Assembly: GCA_965263285.1 (NCBI GenBank)
Contig: CBDHHD010000016.1
Coordinates: 930,001 to 994,000 of the forward strand
Reading direction: 5' to 3'
From: JASGCP01 sp965263285
GTDB taxonomy: Bacteria > Bacteroidota > Bacteroidia > Chitinophagales > Chitinophagaceae
DNA: 64,000 nt
A program made the position numbers and the translations under genes. This document shows positions 41,932 to 51,892 of the stretch, piece by piece (position 1 is the first letter of the stretch; every line of letters begins with the position of its first letter). Under the pieces are notes generated by a model that was not told the origin of the DNA, ran no database searches, and saw nothing but the letters and a program-made list of their open reading frames with translations.

Positions 41932-43860
41932 ATGGGTAAAATAATTGGGATTGATTTAGGTACCACAAATAGCTGTGTATCTGTTATGGAAGGCAATGAG
42001 CCTGTTGTAATAGCTAATGACGAAGGAAGAAGGACCACTCCTTCTATTGTTGGTTTTTTAAAAAATGGCGATAGAAAAATTGGAGACCCTGCTAAACGAC
42101 AAGCTATTACAAATCCGCATAATACAATTACGAGTATTAAGCGCTTTATGGGCAGAAAATACGATGAGGTTACTCAAGAAATTAGCCATTGGAGCTACAA
42201 AGTAGTAAAAGGAGACAACAATACTATAAGGGTAGATATAGATGGTCGTTTATATACCCCACAAGAGATTTCTGCAATGGTATTACAAAAGATGAAAAAA
42301 ACAGCAGAAGATTACTTAGGCCAAACAGTTACTGAAGCAGTTATTACCGTACCTGCATATTTTAATGACGCACAACGACAAGCCACTAAAGAAGCAGGTG
42401 AAATTGCAGGTTTAACAGTAAAAAGAATCGTAAACGAACCAACAGCTGCCGCATTAGCCTACGGATTAGACAAAAAAAATATAGACCAACGCATTGCCGT
42501 ATTTGACTTAGGAGGAGGAACTTTTGATATATCAATCCTTGAATTAGGAGACGGAGTATTTGAGGTTAAGTCCACTAATGGAGACACTCACTTAGGAGGA
42601 GATGACTTTGATAAAATAATTATGGATTGGTTAGCAGATGAATTTAAAAAAGAAGAAAATATCGATCTTAGAAAAGACGCTATGGCATTACAACGACTAA
42701 AAGAAGCAGCAGAAAAAGCTAAGGTAGAATTAAGTTCTTCTCAAGAAACAGAAATTAACTTACCTTATATTACAGCAGTAGATGGCACTCCTAAGCATTT
42801 AGTTAAAAAAATATCCCGTTCTAAGTTTGAACAATTAAGCGATGTCTTATTTCAAAGATGCTTAAAGCCTTGCGAGCAAGCATTAAAAGACGCAGGATAC
42901 AACATAAGTCAAATTAATGAAGTAATATTAGTAGGAGGATCTACTCGTATCCCTAAAGTACAAGAAATCGTAGAGAAATTTTTTGGTAAAAAACCTAATA
43001 AAGGAGTAAATCCTGATGAAGTCGTAGCTGTTGGTGCAGCCATACAAGGAGGCGTACTTACAGGAGAAGTAAAAGATGTATTGTTATTAGATGTTACACC
43101 ACTTACATTAGGTATTGAAACATTAGGAGGAGTACTTACCCCAATGATTCCTAGCAATACCACAATCCCTACAAAGAAAACAGAAGTATTCTCTACTGCA
43201 AGCGACAATCAACCAGGTGTACAAATTCATGTATTACAAGGAGAAAGACCTATGGCAAATCAAAATAAAAGCTTAGGCGTATTTAACTTAGATGGTATTC
43301 CCCCTGCTCCAAGAGGCGTACCACAAGTAGAAGTAACTTTTGATATTGATGCTAATGGCATATTGCATGTAAGTGCAAAAGATAAAGGCACAGGTAAAGA
43401 GCAAAAAATAAGAATAGAAGCTGGTAGCGGATTAAGTAAAGAAGAAGTAGAAAAAATGAAGGCAGAGGCAAAAGCAAACGAATCGTCAGATAAAGCACAA
43501 AAAGAAAAGATCGAAAAGATTAATCAAGCAGATAGTCTTATCTTTCAAACCGAAAAACAATTGAAAGAGTTTGGCGATAAAGTATCTCCTGCGGCAAAAG
43601 GCAATATTGAAACAGCATTAGCAAAATTAAAAGAAGCACATAAGCAACAAGACATTGCTGCTATTGATACCGCTAGTGCCGAATTGAATAAAGTATGGAC
43701 AAGTGTAAGTGAAGACTTATACAAAGCCCAGCAAGCTACAGGCGATGCTAACAATGCCAATGCTACAAATACTACAAATGCTAACAGCAACCAAGCTCAA
43801 GGCAATGAAAGTAAAGAAGACACAACTGTAACAGATGTTCCTTTTGAAGAAGTAAAATAA
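41932..43860 (+). CDS. dnaK: Hsp70 chaperone DnaK
   Basis: 642 residues from the ATG at 41932 (MGKIIGIDLGTTNSC); an earlier in-frame ATG adds 12 unlikely residues. The ATPase domain shows the phosphate loops IDLGTTNS and FDLGGGTFD, and the linker DVLLLDVTPLTLG leads to the substrate-binding domain. The C-terminus is Asn/Thr/Ala-rich and ends TDVPFEEVK, the usual co-chaperone tail. Folding chaperone of the cytosol. Codon use and length are normal; no dnaJ or grpE is adjacent. A strong terminator follows. Confidence 0.97.
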   Translation: MGKIIGIDLGTTNSCVSVMEGNEPVVIANDEGRRTTPSIVGFLKNGDRKIGDPAKRQAITNPHNTITSIKRFMGRKYDEVTQEISHWSYKVVKGDNNTIRVDIDGRLYTPQEISAMVLQKMKKTAEDYLGQTVTEAVITVPAYFNDAQRQATKEAGEIAGLTVKRIVNEPTAAALAYGLDKKNIDQRIAVFDLGGGTFDISILELGDGVFEVKSTNGDTHLGGDDFDKIIMDWLADEFKKEENIDLRKDAMALQRLKEAAEKAKVELSSSQETEINLPYITAVDGTPKHLVKKISRSKFEQLSDVLFQRCLKPCEQALKDAGYNISQINEVILVGGSTRIPKVQEIVEKFFGKKPNKGVNPDEVVAVGAAIQGGVLTGEVKDVLLLDVTPLTLGIETLGGVLTPMIPSNTTIPTKKTEVFSTASDNQPGVQIHVLQGERPMANQNKSLGVFNLDGIPPAPRGVPQVEVTFDIDANGILHVSAKDKGTGKEQKIRIEAGSGLSKEEVEKMKAEAKANESSDKAQKEKIEKINQADSLIFQTEKQLKEFGDKVSPAAKGNIETALAKLKEAHKQQDIAAIDTASAELNKVWTSVSEDLYKAQQATGDANNANATNTTNANSNQAQGNESKEDTTVTDVPFEEVK

Positions 43861-43895
43861 GTCTTATTGTATTCTTGAATATATAACTAATAGAA

Positions 43896-43925
43896 ACCTG
43901 CAAGTATACCTCTTGCAGGTTTTTT
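43896..43925 (+). terminator. Rho-independent terminator after dnaK
   Basis: Perfect 9-bp stem ACCTGCAAG / CTTGCAGGT with a 7-base loop, followed by a T run, 36 bp after the dnaK stop. Confidence 0.85.
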
Positions 43926-44004
43926 ATTGTATTCGTGTAAAAACCAATTTCCCTCTTTACTCTTTCTTTTTCTTTGTACACTAACACAAAAAAATCCATT
44001 CTAA

Positions 44005-45627
44005 CTACACTTGAAACACCCCTACCTTCATAGATGATTCCATAGGAGCATGTTGTACAGAAGCTATGGACTCTGATATATACTTTCTCGTTTGAATGGG
44101 ATTAATAATTTCATCTACCCACAACCGTGCTGCAGCAAAATGAGGAGTAGTTTGTTGCTCATACCGCTGCGAAATATCAGCGAGTATTTTATTTTCATCT
44201 TCTAAAGAAACAATCTTCCCTTTTGCTTTTTCATTACTTACTTGTATTTGTAATAAAGTTTTAGCAGCCTGCAAACCTCCCATTACAGCTATCTTAGCCG
44301 ATGGCCAAGCAAAAATAAATCTTGGATCGTATGCTTTACCACACATAGCATAGTTACCCGCTCCATAGCTATTCCCAATAATAATTGTTATTTTAGGCAC
44401 AATTGAATTAGCTACAGCATTTACCATCTTAGCTCCATCCTTAATAATTCCTGCATGTTCACTTCTAGTACCAATCATAAATCCTGTTACATCTTGTAAA
44501 AAAATTAATGGAATCTTTTTTTGATTACAATTTAAAATAAAACGAGCAGATTTATCAGCACTATCATTATATATCACTCCACCCATTTGTATCTCACCCT
44601 TTTTATTTTTTGTAATCAATCGCTGATTAGCTACAATTCCTACACTCCAACCATCTATCTGCGCATACCCACACACAATGGTCTTGCCATAATCTTTTTT
44701 ATATTCTACAAAAGAATGTGCATCTATTACACTCTCAATAATATCAATAACATTATAAGGTTTAGTATTATTTTCTGAAAAAATATGATATATGTTTTCT
44801 ATAGGTTGAGCAGGTTCTTTAGGTGTGATACGACTTAAATAATTTATTTTCTCTTGTTGAGGCAATAATCGTACTATTTTTTTTATTGCTTCAATACAAC
44901 TTAATTCATCAGAAAATTTATAATCTGCAACACCACTTATCTCTGTATGAGTAACAGCACCCCCTAACTTGTCACTATCTACTTCTTCCCCAATTGCCGC
45001 TTTTACAAGATAAGGGCCTGCTAAAAAAATACTTCCATTCCCTTCCACTATTAATGTCTCATCACTCATAATAGGCAAATAAGCACCTCCTGCTACACAA
45101 CTTCCAAACACAGCTGATATTTGAGGAATTCCCATTGCACTTATTTTAGCATTATTTCTAAATATCCTACCAAAATGTTCTTTATCAGGAAATATCTCAT
45201 CTTGTAAAGGAAGATATACACCTGCACTATCTACCAAATAGATAATAGGAAGATGATTTTCCATCGCTATCTCTTGTAAGCGTAGATTTTTTTTACCTGT
45301 AATAGGGAACCAAGCACCCGCCTTTACTGTTTGATCATTCGCTACAATTACACAGCGCTTGCCTGCTATAATTCCTATACCACCCACTGTGCCACCTGCA
45401 GGACACCCACCTTCATCTTTGTACATATTATACCCTGCAAAACTACCTATTTCCATAAAAAAACTATCGCTATCTATCAATAATTTAATTCGTTCTCTTG
45501 GAGTGAATTTATTTTTCTCTTTTTGCTTCTGAATAGCTTTTGCCCCCCCCCCCATACGAATAATAGATAACTCTTTCTCTATCTCTTCCCATTTTTTTTG
45601 TAACCACATAGATGCTTCAGTACTCAT
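44005..45627 (-). CDS. Acyl-CoA carboxylase, carboxyltransferase (beta) subunit
   Basis: 540 residues. The crotonase-fold carboxyltransferase has two halves: a biotin-side half with GGTVGGIGIIAGKRCVIVAN and YLVDSAGVYLPLQ, and an acyl-CoA-side half with VTGFMIGTRSEHAGIIKDGA and GNSYGAGNYAMCGKAYDPRF. The FPDKEHFGRIFRNNA block favours methylcrotonyl-CoA carboxylase over propionyl-CoA carboxylase. The biotin-carrying alpha subunit is not adjacent. An 11-G tract (plus strand C at 45543-45553) encodes RMGGGAK near residue 25-30; a one-base slip would abolish the protein. Confidence 0.88.
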   Translation of the reverse strand: MSTEASMWLQKKWEEIEKELSIIRMGGGAKAIQKQKEKNKFTPRERIKLLIDSDSFFMEIGSFAGYNMYKDEGGCPAGGTVGGIGIIAGKRCVIVANDQTVKAGAWFPITGKKNLRLQEIAMENHLPIIYLVDSAGVYLPLQDEIFPDKEHFGRIFRNNAKISAMGIPQISAVFGSCVAGGAYLPIMSDETLIVEGNGSIFLAGPYLVKAAIGEEVDSDKLGGAVTHTEISGVADYKFSDELSCIEAIKKIVRLLPQQEKINYLSRITPKEPAQPIENIYHIFSENNTKPYNVIDIIESVIDAHSFVEYKKDYGKTIVCGYAQIDGWSVGIVANQRLITKNKKGEIQMGGVIYNDSADKSARFILNCNQKKIPLIFLQDVTGFMIGTRSEHAGIIKDGAKMVNAVANSIVPKITIIIGNSYGAGNYAMCGKAYDPRFIFAWPSAKIAVMGGLQAAKTLLQIQVSNEKAKGKIVSLEDENKILADISQRYEQQTTPHFAAARLWVDEIINPIQTRKYISESIASVQHAPMESSMKVGVFQV

Positions 45628-45781
45628 TATTATTTATTTTAAACATCAAAAATAAATAATAATTATCGTCTTGCTTATCTATTCATACACTACATGTTTT
45701 AGGTGATACTAAAAAGAACGGCAAGTACTTAGTCAACTCAATAGATTTAGGTGCTTCATTCATGATTCGATCATCTTACAA

Positions 45782-46738
45782 TTATTCTTCTTTACCACTT
45801 ATCTGAAATATGCCCTTTACAAAACTATGTTTATTAAAAGGTAATAACTGATCTATCTTTTCGCCTACCCCAATAAATTGAATAGGAATATTAAGTTCAT
45901 GAGCAATGGCTAAAACCACTCCTCCCTTAGCTGTGCCATCTAACTTTGTAACAATAATGCCTGTAATAGGAGTAATGCTTGAAAACTGCTTAGCTTGAGC
46001 AATCGCATTTTGTCCTGTGGCTCCATCTAACACTAACAAAACTTGATGTGGTGCAGATGGAATAGCTTTAGATATCACTCTTTTCATTTTAGCTAATTCA
46101 TCCATAAGACCTATTTTATTATGCAACCTACCAGCAGTATCAATTAAAATAATATCTTTTTTCTTTGCAATACCATATTGAATTGTATCAAAAGCTACTG
46201 CACTTGGATCACTCCCCATTGTTTGCTTAATAATATCTACACCTGCTCTCTCGCTCCATATTACTAGTTGATCTATAGCAGCGGCTCTAAAAGTATCGGC
46301 AGCGCCTACAACAACTTCACAACCTATTCTTTTATATTGATAGGCAAGCTTACCAATAGAAGTTGTTTTGCCTACCCCATTTACTCCAACAATTAATATA
46401 ACATGGGGTTTATCTTTTAAACTATATGGCTGTTCTATATCGTCATGGAAAATGGCAGCTATCTCATCTTGCAATAGGGTATTTAGTTCTGTTAAATTCT
46501 CATATTTATTTTGTTGTACTCGTTTTTTTACTCTATCCATAATCAACGATGTTGTTTGCACCCCTACATCAGCACCTAATAATGATTCTTCTAATAGAAG
46601 TAAAATTTCATCGTCTATCTTAGTTTTCCCAACAAATACTCTTGTTATTTTTTCCCAAAAACTTCGTTTTGTTTTTTCTAAACCTTGATTAAGATCATCT
46701 TTTTCTTTTTTACCAAATAATTTAGAAAAAAATGACAT
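45782..46738 (-). CDS. ftsY: Signal recognition particle receptor FtsY
   Basis: 318 residues. FtsY docks ribosome-SRP complexes at the membrane. It has a short N domain (MSFFSKLFGK, then helices), G1 GVNGVGKTT at 118-126, the AADTFRAAA motif, DTAGR at 200-204, TKLDG and a GVGEKIDQLLPF C-terminus. The acidic N-terminal extension of E. coli FtsY is absent, as in many bacteria. It ends the rpmB-rpmG-DUF4295-ftsY cluster. Confidence 0.96.
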   Translation of the reverse strand: MSFFSKLFGKKEKDDLNQGLEKTKRSFWEKITRVFVGKTKIDDEILLLLEESLLGADVGVQTTSLIMDRVKKRVQQNKYENLTELNTLLQDEIAAIFHDDIEQPYSLKDKPHVILIVGVNGVGKTTSIGKLAYQYKRIGCEVVVGAADTFRAAAIDQLVIWSERAGVDIIKQTMGSDPSAVAFDTIQYGIAKKKDIILIDTAGRLHNKIGLMDELAKMKRVISKAIPSAPHQVLLVLDGATGQNAIAQAKQFSSITPITGIIVTKLDGTAKGGVVLAIAHELNIPIQFIGVGEKIDQLLPFNKHSFVKGIFQISGKEE

Positions 46739-46774
46739 AAAAATATATAAAATACAATTACACGAAATGTATTA

Positions 46775-46948
46775 TTATTTATTAGATAAATAATTTTTTA
46801 CTTCATCTTTATGAACAATACCTTCTTTAAATGTATACGCCCCTGTCTTAGGACTACGAATAGATCGCACAACCTTAGTCCAGTTTTTTGCCTCTGCTAC
46901 TTGTTTTGCATCTTTTGCTTTAATTGCTGTTTTTGCTTGCTTTGCCAT
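46775..46948 (-). CDS. DUF4295 small basic protein
   Basis: 57 residues, too short for most gene callers: MAKQAKTAIKAKDAKQ, then NWTKVVRSIRSPKTGAYTF and a DEVKNYLSNK end. The SPKTGAYTF core is the hallmark of DUF4295, which in Bacteroidota sits between rpmG and ftsY. It is probably ribosome-associated, but that rests on context. It starts 7 bp after the rpmG stop. Confidence 0.88.
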   Translation of the reverse strand: MAKQAKTAIKAKDAKQVAEAKNWTKVVRSIRSPKTGAYTFKEGIVHKDEVKNYLSNK

Positions 46949-46954
46949 AAAAAA

Positions 46955-47137
46955 TTATTTTATTTCTTTGTGAAGCGTAACTTTTTTTAAAATAGGATTA
47001 TATTTTTTTAACTCAATTCGTTCTGTTGTTGTTTTCTTATTCTTAGTAGTGATATAACGACTCGTTCCTGGCTTACCAGATGCTTTATGTTCAGTACATT
47101 CTAATATCACTTGTACTCTATTGCCTTTTTTTGCCAT
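46955..47137 (-). CDS. rpmG: 50S ribosomal protein L33
   Basis: 60 residues: MAKKGNRVQVILECTEHK, SRYITTKNKKTTTERIELKK and YNPILKKVTLHKE. It lacks the paired CxxC zinc motifs, so this is the zinc-free form. Part of the rpmB-rpmG-DUF4295 cluster. Confidence 0.95.
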   Translation of the reverse strand: MAKKGNRVQVILECTEHKASGKPGTSRYITTKNKKTTTERIELKKYNPILKKVTLHKEIK

Positions 47138-47163
47138 ATAAAAACACTTTAAATGTAATCAAA

Positions 47164-47400
47164 TTATACTTTTACTCCTTTTTTTCTTAGTTCTTGTATT
47201 GTAGCAAATAAACCATTTTTATTAATGGTTTTTAGTCCTTTCGTAGATACTTTTAAACTAATCCATCGATTCTCTTCTAATAAAAAAAATCTCTTTGTTT
47301 GAAGATTAGGTAAAAATCTTCTCTTTGTTTTAATGTTAGAATGAGACACCGTGTGTCCTACCATTGGCTTTTTCCCATTAATCACACAAACTCTAGACAT
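47164..47400 (-). CDS. rpmB: 50S ribosomal protein L28
   Basis: 78 residues from ATG at 47400 (MSRVCVINGKKPMVGHTVSH). The family blocks TKRRFLPNLQTKRFF and LKVSTKGLKTINKNG are present. A longer frame up to 47535 would begin inside a MITE and is rejected. The TATATTTG box at 47421-47428 supports this start. Confidence 0.95.
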   Translation of the reverse strand: MSRVCVINGKKPMVGHTVSHSNIKTKRRFLPNLQTKRFFLLEENRWISLKVSTKGLKTINKNGLFATIQELRKKGVKV

Positions 47401-47420
47401 AATAAAAAAAATTTGGACTG

Positions 47421-47428
47421 CAAATATA
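47421..47428 (-). promoter_or_regulatory. -7 box for the rpmB cluster
   Basis: TATATTTG on the reverse strand, about 20 bases before the rpmB ATG. Confidence 0.5.
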
Positions 47429-47465
47429 TGATATTTTTTATAAATATCAGCTAATTTTTTTTCTG

Positions 47466-47975
47466 GGCTACATCTTTTTTTGAGGTGCTGGGGGATATTT
47501 ATGTTTTTGTAATTGCTCATATATAGGTTCATCATTTATTTTTATATCCTTTTCTTTCTTTTGTCTTGATACAAAAGAAAGAAACAAAGAAAAAATCAAG
47601 CCTGCAGATAAAGAGCTACAAAACTACGGCTCGCTACGCTAGCGAGAATGAATGGGAGGCGGTTAGGTATGAATCGTTATGATGAGCTTATCCATAGGTA
47701 TCTTTTATGTAAATACTTTATGCTCATCATAACGATTCATGTATAAAAACTTCCGCCTCCACATTCTCGCTGGTCGCTTCGCTCACCTCGTTTTGTAACG
47801 CTCTTTATCTGAGGGCAGTCCTCATCAGATATTTCCTATTATTTCCATATTTATATGTATGCAATAATCCATGCTTCCGGCGTCTTAAAAAAAGTCGTAG
47901 CCAAAAATCAAAAATAAATTGGTTTTTTAAAAATATATTATTTTTGCGATTGCTCACTAAAAAAGTTGTTATTCC
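47466..47975. mobile_element. MITE-like element, copy 10
   Basis: The type-A left end is perfect (GGCTACATC, T run, GAGGTGCTGG). The hairpin is complete, the inner right end reads AAAAAAAGTCGTAGCC (to 47902), and a type-B-like end TGCTCACTAAAAAAGTTGTT follows to 47975. The rest of the gap to 48111 holds short repeat scraps, among them AACGAGACGATCGAAACGAC (47980s) and CCAGCACCTC at about 48055. Confidence 0.72.
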
Positions 47976-48111
47976 TATAAAACGAGACGATCGAAACGAC
48001 CAGCAAGAATGTGGGACTAGGTTTATATAGAGTAACTACAAAAACACAAATATCCCAGCACCTCAAAAAAAGATATAGCCCGTTATACCTAAAACAACTA
48101 TATTAATTTGT

Positions 48112-49527
48112 CTATAATGCAATTTGCGTTTGCAATAGTATTTCTTGACCAATTCCGTTGCGCACAGGTATATTATTGGTGTTTGATTTATACGCCGGCC
48201 AATTAGAATATTGTACAGTAATACGAGCTGACTGTCCATAAATAAAATAACTCATACCTACATCTATTTGACTCGAAGCTGTTCCTATTAATTCAAATTG
48301 TTTTAGCGTATATGCAGCAAAGGGCATAACAGCCATTCCATTACGAAATTTAGGTAATAACAAACCAAATTGTGTGTACCAAATAGAACCCGTACCAATG
48401 GTAGGCTGTAAGTTGCCTCCACCACTCCAACTTGTTTGGTTGTTTTGAGCAAACGACTGCACATTAGGAAAAGGATCGAGTGTAGCTATATTTCTCAGGT
48501 AGTTTTTCCCAAAATAGTAATTTAAATAAGCGCTATATAAACTAAGTGCCATAACTTTTTTTCCCCAATAAAAGGGAGAGTCCCAAAATAAATCTAACCC
48601 TAAACAATTCTCTGTATAAGTTTGTATGGGTGTATTGACACTCGCCTTACTAGCAGTTGCACCTGCCTGATTATAATAGCCTATCCCTACATTTAATACG
48701 CGCTTAGCACCCAAATAAGTGGCAGGCATTGATCCTCCATAAAATGTTTCAGTTTCCATAAAATTGTATGCTACATACGCACCTGTAGCAACATTGTCGT
48801 TAATGATGTTTACAGCATTGGGCGAATTAACCGAATCTTTTAATATACCAGATACAAACGGTTTATTTAGAAAAAAATTATAAAAGACCTTTCCAACTTG
48901 CCCTCTTAAATATATTCCCAATTGTCTTCCATTTTGATCTGTGGCTTCAAAATTAGGAAAAAAGAAATTGGGAAAATCAGCCGCTAATATACCACTAACG
49001 CCTTGGTGCGCAAGCCTGCTTACTCCATTCCACTGGTGTAGTCCAGCTCCTATAATAATTTTGTTTTTCCATAAAGCAAATTCACCTATGGCATCATGTA
49101 TATAAACGGGGGGGCGTTTAGCTATATTTGAAACGAGATTAGGACCTCCATAGTTACTATTTGTTAAGACACCTCCTGACCTATAACCTTGGCTATTCAC
49201 CCCCACTTGAAGAAAAAAATAAAATTTTTGCTTTATGTCACTTGAAGCCACTATTCGCAATCTTCTTAATGCAATATCAAAAGAAGACGACTGAGGTTGA
49301 CTATTAGAATTAGTTGTTCCCGGATTGCTTTGTGTAATGTATTGTACTAAATCTTGATTAATCATTCGAAATTGTATAAAACTACTTCCTTCTTTATTAA
49401 ATTTAATTATCAAAGGTTTAATAAGTTGTTTGTCTAATAAAGTAGAATCGGTTAGTTTATAATTCTTTTGCCCAAACGAAACACCATAAGTAATAATAAA
49501 TAAAATAGTAATAAATTTATAAACCAT
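48112..49527 (-). CDS. Outer-membrane porin (phosphate-selective O/P-like)
   Basis: 471 residues with a signal peptide (MVYKFITILFIITYGVSFGQ) and a beta-barrel pattern of alternating aromatic strands throughout. The ALRRLRIVASSDIKQKFYFF segment and the GAGLHQWNGVSRLAHQ block resemble porins of the phosphate-selective O/P type as found in Bacteroidota. Substrate unknown. It ends near a MITE. A run of seven G encodes the RPP at the start of a loop. Confidence 0.65.
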   Translation of the reverse strand: MVYKFITILFIITYGVSFGQKNYKLTDSTLLDKQLIKPLIIKFNKEGSSFIQFRMINQDLVQYITQSNPGTTNSNSQPQSSSFDIALRRLRIVASSDIKQKFYFFLQVGVNSQGYRSGGVLTNSNYGGPNLVSNIAKRPPVYIHDAIGEFALWKNKIIIGAGLHQWNGVSRLAHQGVSGILAADFPNFFFPNFEATDQNGRQLGIYLRGQVGKVFYNFFLNKPFVSGILKDSVNSPNAVNIINDNVATGAYVAYNFMETETFYGGSMPATYLGAKRVLNVGIGYYNQAGATASKASVNTPIQTYTENCLGLDLFWDSPFYWGKKVMALSLYSAYLNYYFGKNYLRNIATLDPFPNVQSFAQNNQTSWSGGGNLQPTIGTGSIWYTQFGLLLPKFRNGMAVMPFAAYTLKQFELIGTASSQIDVGMSYFIYGQSARITVQYSNWPAYKSNTNNIPVRNGIGQEILLQTQIAL

Positions 49528-49606
49528 AAAATAAATTAATTTAATTTCAACAAAATTAAATGAATGTCCATAATTTATTATATTAATTAATTATTACGAA
49601 TAGATT

Positions 49607-50275
49607 CTATCCGAAGTAAATAGGCTCAGCGTCAATGATATGTAAAAAATCTTTTTTTTGCCATTTTCTTTCCCCTATATTCATTATATCTATAGGCTGA
49701 TATGTTGGGTTTTCAAGTACAACTATATTTTTTTGTTTGCAAATATTTTCTATACAAACACCTCCATATATATTACATACAACAGAAGAACTTTGTTGTA
49801 TCCATTTATCAAACATAGTATCTTCTATCACAAGCATATTAGGTAACTGTAATGTATGAATATTTATATCATATACTCCTCCATATACGAATTGAGGTTT
49901 TAAGATTTTATACGCTGATATGATAATTGTATTAAATGGCATTACTCTATTTTGATTATACACAAAAGAATGAGCAAATAACTCTAACATATTGAGCCCG
50001 ATGAGGGGTATTTGTAAGGTAAAGCAAATGCCCTTTGCAGCTGCAAGACCAATGCGTAAGCCCGTATAACTACCAGGGCCTTGTATAACCACTACCGCAT
50101 GAATATCTTTGAAAGGCAGTACATGCTGTTGCATCATCTTTTGGATGGAAACATGAACAAAAATGCTGTAATCATTTTGTGTAGTATTTATACAAGTTGC
50201 TATTATATTCCCATGTTTAAAAAGTCCCACACTTGCTATAGGAGTAGCTGTATCAATCCATAGAAAGATAGCCAT
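49607..50275 (-). CDS. tsaB: tRNA threonylcarbamoyladenosine synthesis protein TsaB
   Basis: 222 residues. TsaB is the inactive ASKHA-fold partner of TsaD in making the t6A base of ANN-decoding tRNAs. Evidence is the N-terminal LWIDTATPIASVGLF and the VVIQGPGSYTGLRIGLAAAKG motif. The C-terminal half is poorly conserved, as is usual. A TACATTTG box lies at 50318-50325 on this strand. Stand-alone gene. Confidence 0.9.
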   Translation of the reverse strand: MAIFLWIDTATPIASVGLFKHGNIIATCINTTQNDYSIFVHVSIQKMMQQHVLPFKDIHAVVVIQGPGSYTGLRIGLAAAKGICFTLQIPLIGLNMLELFAHSFVYNQNRVMPFNTIIISAYKILKPQFVYGGVYDINIHTLQLPNMLVIEDTMFDKWIQQSSSVVCNIYGGVCIENICKQKNIVVLENPTYQPIDIMNIGERKWQKKDFLHIIDAEPIYFG

Positions 50276-50581
50276 GATAATGAATGTTGATGATAAAACG
50301 AAAGGTTATTTTATATATGCAAATGTATTCATATTTTGCAATTTTGTTTTATCTAGTTACCAGTTAAATAGTACATGCTATTTTAATTGTGTATTGCCTA
50401 TTTGAAATAGTTATCTGTCATGTTTCACAATATTGCTGATGAAAAATTTATTACCCCTTTGGATATAACCTTGTGAAACATGATACATAGATCTAAATAT
50501 TTACGCTACAAAAAAATCATGCATGTCTAAGAATTCAATTAACCCTACCTGAGTAGTTATCAAAATGACATAATAACTTAT
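50276..50581. repeat. Intergenic stretch with the second 64-bp hairpin repeat
   Basis: 50419-50482 carries CATGTTTCACAATATT and TTGTGAAACATG at its two ends and matches 18076-18139 in reverse. The rest shows only the tsaB promoter box and a short ACCTGAGTAGTTAT repeat scrap near 50550. Confidence 0.5.
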
Positions 50582-51709
50582 TTATCTTTGAAAATAGGCT
50601 AGTACTTCTTTTGTAATATAATATAGTTGTTCTTCACTTAATTCGGTATGCATAGGTAGAGAAACCACTTTTAAACAAAGTTCATTTGTGATAGGTAGAG
50701 AAATATGTTGGTGGTAGGCTCCAAACATTTTTTGTTGATGTGCTGCTACAGGATAATAGATCATAGCAGGAATATTTTTTGATTGCAAATGATGAATCAG
50801 TCCTTCTCGCTTTGATGGAGTAACTAATAGAGTGTATTGATGAAATACATGGGTAGTATACCGCATAATAGTTGGCGTAACAATATCAGGATGATGAGCA
50901 AAAGCTTGATTATAAAATGTTGCTGCCGCTTGCCGTTTTTGAATATATTCTTTAAAGTATTTTAATTTCACAGAAAGTATAGCTGCTTGTATGCTATCTA
51001 ATCTAGAATTACAACCTACTATATCGTGATAGTATCGTTTAGATTGTCCGTGATTAGCTAACATATTTAATTTTTCATATATCATCGCATCTTTTGTAAA
51101 CAATGCACCTCCATCTCCATAGCAACCTAAATTTTTAGAAGGGAAAAAAGAAGTACACCCAATAGTGCCAATGGTGCCTGTTTTTGCCGACTGGTTATTA
51201 GGATAAAAGAAATCCGCCCCAAGTGATTGCGCATTATCTTCAATAACAACAATATGATACTTATTAGCAATATGCATAATAGATTCCATATTGGCTGACT
51301 GTCCAAACAGATGAACAGGAACTATTGCCTTTGTACGACTAGTGATAGCTTTTTCTATAGCAATAGGATCAATACAAAAAGAAATAGGATCTACATCTAC
51401 AAACACAGGAATTAATTTTAGTAAGGCTATTACTTCGGCAGTAGCAATATAAGTAAAAGAAGGCAAGATAACTTCGTCTCCTTGTTGGAGGTCTAATGCC
51501 ATTATTGCTAATTGTAAAGCATCTGTACCATTTGCACAAGGTACCACAAATGGTACTTGTAAATAATCGGCTAATTGTTTGCTAAAGGAATGAACAATAG
51601 GGCCATTTATAAATTGTGTTGTTTCTAAAACAGACAGTATAGCTATATCTATTTCTTTTTTAATAGAGAAATATTGTTTTTTTAAATCAACCATTTGTAT
51701 TGTATCCAT
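50582..51709 (-). CDS. DegT/DnrJ/EryC1-family sugar aminotransferase
   Basis: 375 residues from the ATG at 51709. PLP-dependent transaminases of this class add an amino group to keto-sugar nucleotides for O-antigen or glycan synthesis. Seen: ANGTDALQLAIMAL, ILPSFTYIATA, VIEDNAQSLGA with the PLP-binding Asp, and the Schiff-base lysine K192 in TSFFPSKNLGCYGDGG. A TACTTTTG box at 51728-51735 supports this start over one seven codons upstream. The gene is alone; other sugar genes (galE, kdsD) are several kilobases away. Confidence 0.9.
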   Translation of the reverse strand: MDTIQMVDLKKQYFSIKKEIDIAILSVLETTQFINGPIVHSFSKQLADYLQVPFVVPCANGTDALQLAIMALDLQQGDEVILPSFTYIATAEVIALLKLIPVFVDVDPISFCIDPIAIEKAITSRTKAIVPVHLFGQSANMESIMHIANKYHIVVIEDNAQSLGADFFYPNNQSAKTGTIGTIGCTSFFPSKNLGCYGDGGALFTKDAMIYEKLNMLANHGQSKRYYHDIVGCNSRLDSIQAAILSVKLKYFKEYIQKRQAAATFYNQAFAHHPDIVTPTIMRYTTHVFHQYTLLVTPSKREGLIHHLQSKNIPAMIYYPVAAHQQKMFGAYHQHISLPITNELCLKVVSLPMHTELSEEQLYYITKEVLAYFQR

Positions 51710-51772
51710 GGAAAGATAATTAGAATGCAAAAGTATAAATAAGTTTGCATGTAAACCGAATAGATATTATTA

Positions 51773-51892
51773 TGGCTACATCTTTTTTTCAGGGGTTGAA
51801 GAAATTGTAGTTTTGTAACTACTCAGGTACATGTTCATTTTCTCATATCTTTTTGTTTCTTTTGTCTTAACACAAAACAGAATGAGTTTCTT
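51773..51892. mobile_element. Degenerate left end of a MITE
   Basis: GGCTACATC, a T run and CAGGGGTTGAAG are followed by GTAACTACTCAGGTACATG and a decayed TTTGTTTCTTTTGTCTTAACAC module. The hairpin part is missing. Confidence 0.55.

Noticed and set aside
42909..43208. Antisense frames inside dnaK, bamA and other large genes
   Set aside because: They mirror the codon pattern of the real gene, have no promoter box and encode no recognisable protein.
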